DNA of 64,000 nucleotides from Undaria pinnatifida. Lineage: Eukaryota > Sar > Phaeophyceae > Laminariales > Alariaceae. Positions 57,711 through 64,000 of the stretch are shown here, piece by piece. The translations under genes were made by a program, and so were the position numbers. The notes below the pieces were generated by a model. The model was not told where the DNA came from. It made no database searches and saw only the letters and a program-made list of their open reading frames with translations. Numbering within the stretch: the stretch's first letter is position 1; each line of letters begins with the position of its first letter. The stretch is from contig JABAKD010000029.1 of NCBI GenBank assembly GCA_012845835.1, positions 1,487,970 through 1,551,969 on the forward strand, written 5' to 3'.

Positions 57711-58194
57711 GGGGATATCCCGGGCCCATCCCCGGGTTTCGTAGGTGGGTGGATACGCGCATTGCGGCGGGTCCAACCGATGCTGGTGCTGCCGGCTGGC
57801 TGGCCGCGAAAGAGGCTGGAGTATCAATTCGGAGCTAGGAAGCAGGACCTTCTACTAGATACTGTACAATACGCAAGATATCGCACCCCATCGGACTAAC
57901 TTCGAAGCTGATTTTCTCGTCAACGGAGAGAGTGAAAACGCCGAGCGATGCGTTGGAAACCCACCAGTTTCGTTGTGTGCCCCCTTTGTCCTGGAAAAAC
58001 TCGGCTCTGAAGTTCGACCAGGGGGGGGTGTGCTATCTTGCTCGTTGTGCGGTACGCCATGTACATTTAGAGGCACCACCTGCAGCTCTTTCGCGTGCGA
58101 GCTCGCCTGTCAAGCGTAACTGTTTGTCGGAGATCTGTTTCTTTTTTCCTTCAGTTCACCCTTTTCGACGTGCACTCATTTATTTGGGGATTAA

Positions 58195-58305
58195 CTAGTC
58201 ATTTGCTGCTTCCCTTGGTCATTTGACCATTGAGGAAGCGCCCCTTTCGAGGCGGAGCATCGTTCCTGCTCCTAGTAGAGACACCCCCAACGTTTAGCGA
58301 GGGGT
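58195..58305 (+). repeat. Dispersed repeat family Y copy
   Basis: TCATTTGACCATTGAGGAAG, CGCCCCTTTCGAGGCGGAGC, then GTAGAGACACCCCCAACG. It matches the copies at 26175-26290 and 30640-30790. Confidence 0.65.
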
Positions 58306-60939
58306 GGCTTGTGGCGGCAGTAACGCCACCGGCTTGTGGTTGAGCATTAGGCCGGTCAGTTGACTGATGATGTTTCGTCGGTTCATGCCGAGTATCGCCG
58401 TGGGCGTTCATAGCCGTAGCCGAAGCCCTCTTGCAATGAAGCTGTAGAGACCAAGAGGTGCAGTCGAAACGCAGGACCAGTTTGTACCACTGATGTTGTG
58501 AGATACAGGTTTTTTTAGGTTAAAACTGCTGCCCATTATTATAGCAACACTGTACCTGGTAGCTTTTTGGCAGTTCATAGCGAGACGAAAGGGGTACGAG
58601 TGTACCACGTATCGATTTTCGGTCCCCAGTTTTTTTTGTTTGCTCCCGTCTTTGTCGGTTTTGGGCCGTCGCCTTGTTTACTCCAATAGTTTTGGGCACG
58701 ATATAGCTCGCAAAATATGTCAGGAAGCGGCAGTTTAGGCCTGTGACGCCGGCGGTCTAGACTTGATATACTAGTTTTAGTGTTGAATCTCAAAGGTGTG
58801 ACTGACCACGCCCAAAACTGCCGTCGTCTGACGTCGTTTTAGCTCACCGCCTCTCGCCTTAGTGGTATTAGTAGCTGTGTTTTTGCTGCTCGCGCGGGGG
58901 GGAGATGAGTGGGCGCTTCGGTTGCTCTGCTGGGGATATTATAGAGCGCTGCTGCTGGTAGTCCGGTTGATGGTGTTGTGCCGAGGTATAGTGTGCTGCA
59001 GCAATGACTGCAACGCAGCAGCAGATTTTGCTGAACCTTTCGAGTACAGCCCACGGTTTTGCGGCATCTATCCATCTACATACCTGATGCCTGGGTAGCT
59101 AGTTAGGTGTGCGTGCTTGTACCGCAGCGGTCCCTATACTGCCGTCCCAAGTGCTGTGCTCCAAGGTATTTGAGCGAAGGCGTTGGTCTGGTGACGTCCC
59201 ACCGTTTCGTTTTTGAGAGATGGAGAGAGGATGAGGACATACGGGGAGACATGAAAATATAATACCAGAAAACATAATAACTTAGGGCGACAGCGTGACT
59301 TGTTGTGCTTTCACATTGCACGTGCTCAGCGCAATGGCGACCCCGGTCGTAGAGGTTGTCATAAACGCAGAAACTATGCCCGTGCTGCTGTTTGTCGTGT
59401 GTACTTGTGAGATAGGGCCCTGCGACGCGGGGAATTAACGGGACCAACCCCCCATGAAAACTAAGTAAAAAACCAAGAGAAACGAACATGCCCCGAAGAA
59501 CCTGAACCCACATCCGGGAAACAGGATCACACACTCGAGCACGGTGGTGGCATGAACGTCAGCTAGCCACGTCCGCGCCTCGAGATTCCTCTACGTAACT
59601 TTGAATCCCGCGCTCAACAAACCGATTCACCCCGACGGAGTTGAAGGCACCAGGAACCTTGAACCCTCCTCTCGTCGACCGTGTACTCGTAGCACATTTA
59701 TTTTGTGTTCTGTCCGTCTTCACCGACTTAAAAGTAACTGACCGCCTATTTGATTATTCGTTGAGGGCCCCTGCCCCAGCCAGTGAGGAGCAGTCCTGCG
59801 AATTTTTCCTTGTTCTCTTGTGACCTCTCTTGACCACTAGCTAATAAAATGGGGTCTCCTTTGCTCTATTGTATTATTGTGATATATTGACCACTAGAGG
59901 ACTACTTGTATCATATACCCCGCCCACCTACTCCCTTCATGAAAGACGCTAAGCGGCAACGCAAAGTCACCGAGGATTTATTCCCGGATTAACCGCAATA
60001 AAAACACCAACCGCACATTTTTCTTGGTATATATGGTAATAGTCCTCGGTATAACGTCCTAGCAGTGGGTAACTCCCCGGCTTTGCATTGACTAGGGCTC
60101 CTCGGTATTGCGCGCTAGCGCAACTGTTAGCACGGGCGGCAGGTGTGTTGCGCAAGTTACGCGCCGCAGGCCTGTTGGCTCCCCGGAGCCCCCCTGGAGG
60201 CCGCCCCCCGCGCCGGCGCAACTTTTTTCATCGCAGGTGTCGTGATTTCTTCCACCTCGGGTACGTGCCTTCATTTTTATCGGGGTTCTCAGTTTTTAGA
60301 GCAGCCTCATTCTCACGCGCTGTTTCATTGACATGTCGATTTCGACACGTTTTGGATTTAATATGTTTTGGATTTGTCCGTTTGCTTTTTTTCGCGCTAC
60401 TAGACTAGATCTCCTATACAGCTACCTTCTTCTGGTATTATCATATACATGTACAAGGGCTTCGCATGGGTGCCCATGCTAAGGGTAGGGCAGGGCAGCA
60501 CTTCGAATTGTTCGATTCAATACTTGGTAGAGTAAAAGAAGTCACCACACACGATCATATTCTGCGCGTACAGTATATAAGGTAATGTCAAGAGTTCGAT
60601 ATAGACTATCAATCATAGCAATGCACTACAAGTAATAGCTACCGTTTTTTAAGTGAATCCGATTCCGAGCTTAGTTAATCAGATTTCGATCGGATAAATC
60701 CGAGCACACGCCGACTGACCCTTTAGTCTGGCGACGAAACGTGTCGAGTGCTTTTCTCATTTGATATTTTTACTCAATCAAGCGTCCCGGGCCAGTAAGA
60801 TGACTGGCCATGTCCTCTGCGTGTGGTTACAGATGTTGTACATGGACCAAATGCATAATACGGCAGTCAGTCAAAATCGAGTCGATCGGTGCAACTTGCT
60901 TGGGTATCGTGCTATTACAGCAGTAATACACTTCACTTC

Positions 60940-61301
60940 TTTTCTTTTTCCCATCCCATACATTGTGATGCCCGCATTACTCTCGCCCTCTCAGTAGTAA
61001 AACTTAGATCCGGGGTCATATAGCGGGCTCCCTTCCCCCCTCCCCACTACGGTACCTGCCCTAGTTTTTATCGCGAGAAGAATTCAGCATTTTCTTCCCT
61101 CGTCGATTCGCGTCGATTTGTACCTACCCTGCTAGGCAATTTCAGCAGTTATTTAGTTGGTCCTTTTTTCCCATTTATTTCTGCAAATAAATAAATAAAT
61201 CCAACAAAGCTCACAACGGTAGTTATTTAACTCAAGGACCAACGCTAGTATTAACAGCAGTAGTATTCGAGTGTAACCCCACTAGACCACCGGGGCGACC
61301 G
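60940..61301 (-). mobile_element. tRNA-derived SINE, copy B
   Basis: It has the same head and body order as copy A (37785-38145): a minus-strand GGTCGCCCCGGTGGTCTAGT head, CCTTGAGTTAAATAAC where the B box has decayed, an AATGCTGAATTCTTCTCGCG body block and a GACCCCGGATC tail. A short AATAAATAAATA run is inserted. Confidence 0.75.
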
Positions 61302-61309
61302 GCTCTATA

Positions 61310-61625
61310 TCACTCACTGCCCCGGTGGCGTATCAGGTTATATCCTCGAGCCTGGTATTATAGGTCAGCTTCGTGAGTTCGAATCCCCCGAGTGCGTACT
61401 GGTATATATTTTCGTCTTGTGCACTAATTGACTTGCGGAAAGCGCGAGAGCGTGAGTAAGCAACATTTGATGAAAAATCGACGATCAGTGAGTGCTGAGC
61501 CCTATGCGCCAAAAAAAATGAAGGCAATAATAACAGGATGGGGGGGGGGGAAGGACGACATCTGTGACCACGGCTTGTATGTCCAGAAGCTGGAAAGTAG
61601 AAGTGTGCCAAAACGAAAAAAGAAA
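61310..61625 (+). mobile_element. tRNA-derived SINE, copy C, head-to-head with copy B
   Basis: The head carries CACTCACTGCCCCGGTGGCG with A-box-like TGGCGTATCAGG and a B box, GTGAGTTCGAATCCCCC; CACTC pairs with GAGTG at its ends. The body shows GCGCGAGAGCGTGAGTAAGC, GAGTGCTGAGCCCTATGCGC, a G10 tract, TGTGACCACGGCTTG and CCAGAAGCTGGAAAG. Confidence 0.75.
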
Positions 61626-62299
61626 TCACTAGTAGAGATGATCAATCAGCAATCAGTAGCAAGGAGCACGTCAAGTATGAAGAAACACAAAATTATTTGT
61701 CAGTTACGTACCAACATGACCGCTTGCACTTGACCGGCAAACGACCACAGCAACGGAGTCAGGGACCACAGCAACAACAAAGCACGCCATCCACACACAT
61801 TTATCCAAAGAGTCTTCTCGGGCGGGGGAAAAAAAACACCAAACAATGCGATACGGGGATGAATGCATGCCACCACTGGTTTCTTCCTTGGATATTGTCT
61901 ACTTACTACCACCTTCGCGTGGCGCAGCTTAACAACAGAAATAACTTGTATAATACAACCCTCGAGGCCCCAGGGACGCAGCCACTCGAATGCTGCTGTG
62001 TGGCTTCTGCTCGCGCAGTAATCGCAATCACTACTACCTCCTCCTCGTTTAGTCATGCGTGCGCTAACCACGTCTATATCCATGTATGTTTGTACATACA
62101 CCTACCGAAATTCAATAAACAAATAAATGCACTACTACTATGATCCCCACCGCAGTATCATGGGAATTTTTTCACAACATTATTATTTGTTTTGGGAGAA
62201 AATAATGTCTTGCCAAGTTTTATTTTATTATTCTTTCCATACATCAAGATCCGAAGAATAACTGGAGAGTGCCGTTCAAATAAAAAAATTTATGCGCTT

Positions 62300-62390
62300 C
62301 TCGCGTGGACTGCGGTCTTCGAACAAAGTGATTTGGCCGAGAAATGCTACAGCACTGCCCGCTGAGCTATACTTAATCACTTGACACAGT
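62300..62390 (-). repeat. tRNA-like sequence (A and B box), probably SINE head
   Basis: On the minus strand, TATAGCTCAGCGGGCAGTGC is an excellent A-box/D-arm region and TTGTTCGAAGACCGCAGTCC holds a B-box-like core. The acceptor ends do not pair well, so it is called a tRNA-derived repeat rather than a gene. Confidence 0.5.
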
Positions 62391-62427
62391 AGCTCAGTGA
62401 GTAGTGCTACTACATCAATATTATGAA

Positions 62428-62640
62428 AATGAAAACATACTCCAGCTGTGAGATCGAGGATTTTTTCAAAACTCGTCTTTGCAAGCTGTGTGTGATACTC
62501 CGATCGCGCGTATTACGGGTTGTGTGTCCTCATTAATGATATAGGTCGGCGACTCCCCTTGCAACTACAGTGTAGTTATGAGGGTCAACAGGGTGATGTC
62601 AGTCAGTCTGTGCGCGGAAACTATAAAACCCGTTTTTGAA
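62428..62640 (+). repeat. Dispersed repeat family R1 copy
   Basis: ACTCCAGCTGTGAGATCGAG, CTTTGCAAGCTGTGTGTGAT, ACTCCGATCGCGCG, ATATAGGTCGGCGACTCCCC and GAGGGTCAACAGG follow the order of the copy at 41354. Confidence 0.85.
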
Positions 62641-62739
62641 GGGAAAAAATCTGACAGCTGTGGAAGGAAAAGCATCAGTTTATCAAGTGAATCCTGTAAG
62701 TCGAATAACCGATGAGGGGAGGGCGGATATAAGTTAAAC

Positions 62740-63140
62740 TACGAAAATAACCATTCATAATGTCGTCAGCGCGCACGCTTGAAAAAGACAAATATGAAGT
62801 CGGTGAGAATCGAACTCACGACACATAGCATTACCCACTGTCACTTGACTCAGTAACACTCACAGTGAGTGGGTTATGCAAAAAACCAATTAAAAATGCT
62901 TTTCGACTTCGTTAATTAATTATCACCGTCTTCGTAAGAGCGATCTCCGGAGCTATCCCCTCTCCACGTACTGCAGTTAGTAGTACTCAAGAAGAGAACA
63001 CTAACAACTATCATAACCATTCATAACGTCTCCAGCGCGCACGCTCCTGAATACCAAATATGATCTGGGTGAGAGTCGTACTCACGACACATCCTTCGTT
63101 GGTTATATAGCACTATACCCACTGAGCCGAAAGGAAACGA
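62740..63140 (-). mobile_element. Two related tRNA-derived SINE copies
   Basis: Copies at about 62740-62880 and 62995-63140 read on the minus strand: a tRNA-like head (the second has GGCTCAGTGGGTATAGTG as A box), then GTGTCGTGAGTTCGATTCTC or GTGTCGTGAGTACGACTCTC as B box, then CATATTTG, GCGTGCGCGCTG, and TTATGAATGGTTAT. The shared tail shows that they are one SINE family, different from copies A, B, C and F. Confidence 0.65.
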
Positions 63141-63373
63141 CACACGGCAGTAGTAGCTACGATAGGGCAAGCTCTTGAAGGCGGTCATGGAAAAACATCG
63201 TCGGGAAGAAATTTAGATGTCAATTTGGAAATGACGCCAATTTGAAATATTGTCTCTTGTTTATTCGTTCAAGCTGTACATATGCCAAGATCCAAAAATA
63301 GCTCGGGCGTACACCGCCCAAAATACAAAAAAAAGCGCACTTCTCGCTTGTCTCGGTCAGCGTCTATCCGCGT

Positions 63374-63493
63374 TCAAGTCGATGTGCGGAACGGATACGG
63401 CAGGGCGAGGGGCGTTGGAGCCGCCCCCCGAAGACGGCGCTCGAACGAATCTATTTGATCGAGAATGCCAGTTCCGAGAAGCGCATACTCCTC
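63374..63493 (-). CDS. Probable terminal exon of a minus-strand gene off the right edge
   Basis: After a minus-strand acceptor (AACGTCTGCAG) the frame reads EEYALLGTGILDQIDSFERR followed by LRGAAPTPLALPYPFRTST and a TGA at 63376-63374. The composition is protein-like and GC-rich against an AT-rich surround. No upstream exon was identified between 63494 and the window end, so the rest would lie beyond 64000. Function is not recognised. Confidence 0.4.
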   Translation of the reverse strand, partial: EEYALLGTGILDQIDSFERRLRGAAPTPLALPYPFRTST

Positions 63494-64000
63494 CTGCAGA
63501 CGTTATTTGCGTAATAAGGTAGCGCAAAAAAACGGTTTTGAGCCTATCTATATCAGGTTGACGTGCAGATCAAGCACGCTAAATATGAGAAACATTTCAA
63601 TAGCACCAAACGCAATAATATAAAAAGACGAATTAGAGCAATCTACTACTTACAGGTATAACACGCGTTCTTCTGGGCGTATCATGTTCGTCTTGCGGCC
63701 TTTCTAATCTACCTGCATGGAATCCTTCACAACTACTCGCGATTTTCCGTGTTTTATTCGTTCAAGCCCTGGAGACGTCAAGCAAAACAACCGCAATTTG
63801 GCTAGTTACTTGCATAATAGGTCGCGCAAAAAAAACTTGGCCTATTGGGTCAAAGCCTACTAACTAAGCTCGCAATTATTTACGCCGTCGCAATTCGGCT
63901 GGTCATTCGCATCATGTACGTTATCTAGGGACTTTTATATTTGTTTATGAAGGGTGTCCGACTAGAATTTTACTTCCTAAATAAAGTTGTATCCCCGATT

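Larger units (their letters stand above)
56539..60939. other. Interval with no supported gene
   Basis: Long frames at 56578-57192 (minus) and 57175-57744 (plus) lack splice partners or recognisable domains. The latter includes a 65-bp direct repeat (57580-57710). The interval also holds a family Y copy at 58195-58305, G and T runs, and a GC-rich patch at 60090-60240. A gene with many small exons could be missed here. Confidence 0.5.

Noticed and set aside
57175-57744. 189-codon plus frame
   Set aside because: It runs through a poly-T/poly-C tract and a 65-bp direct repeat; it is probably a chance frame in GC-rich DNA.
60238-60259. Extra MYB exon after 56534
   Set aside because: It would fit the phase (CATCGCAG to CTCGG|GTACGT) but is only 22 bp and 3.7 kb away, and the TAA at 56536 already ends the frame. 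It is kept only as an alternative.
62300-62390. Functional tRNA gene on the minus strand
   Set aside because: The A box is excellent, but acceptor pairing is poor and it lies among similar SINE heads.
1-64000. CRISPR arrays, prokaryotic operons, viral or toxin genes
   Set aside because: No regularly spaced short repeats with unique spacers, no ribosome-binding-site/operon layout, and no recognisable viral or toxin protein was found.

Overview
The window looks like nuclear DNA of a multicellular or flagellated eukaryote, most likely a stramenopile and probably a brown alga. This is inferred from long GT-AG introns with C/T-rich acceptors, GC-rich exons in a repeat-crowded background, a plant/stramenopile-style MYB protein, and a coiled-coil protein of the kind found in flagella. 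No rRNA, organellar operon, CRISPR array or prokaryotic feature was seen. The species was not identified, and all splice models come from reading frames and splice signals only.

Layout. (1) Bases 1-18009, plus strand: the 3' part of a giant gene for an acidic, Val/Ala/Glu/Thr/Pro-rich protein. Its first visible exon (13.9 kb, open from the left edge) holds ten tandem 390-codon units plus a partial eleventh, and each unit is about five older modules of about 78 residues. Four further exons, all joined in phase 1, carry the frame to a lysine/arginine-rich tail and a stop at 18009. (2) 18010-23117: no convincing gene; small tandem repeats and one GC-rich island. (3) 23118-24431, minus: an unrecognised 437-residue reading frame. 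(4) 28116-37005, minus: a nine-exon gene for a 283-residue coiled-coil protein, reconstructed exon by exon with all phases consistent. (5) 39180 or 41149 to 56538, plus: a gene of about nine or ten exons with two MYB/SANT domains (a SHAQKYF-like one, then a RADIALIS-like one), an Arg/Gly-rich disordered tail and a nuclear localisation signal. (6) 56540-64000: mostly repeats and tRNA-derived SINEs, with a probable last exon of a minus-strand gene at 63374-63493 that continues off the right edge.

Mobile and repetitive DNA fills the introns and intergenic space. It includes a miniature LTR element (TRIM) with a 4-bp target duplication and a primer site that fits tRNA-Ser, several tRNA-derived SINEs, a dispersed ACCCG-rich element, at least four other dispersed repeat families, many minisatellites, and partial duplicates of exons next to their parents.

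The most unusual items are the two-level repeat structure of the giant acidic protein, including an in-frame loss of exactly two modules in one unit; the MYB protein whose domain order is the reverse of plant DIVARICATA proteins; and the TRIM and SINE population. The genes show no obvious shared pathway; they are neighbours rather than an operon.
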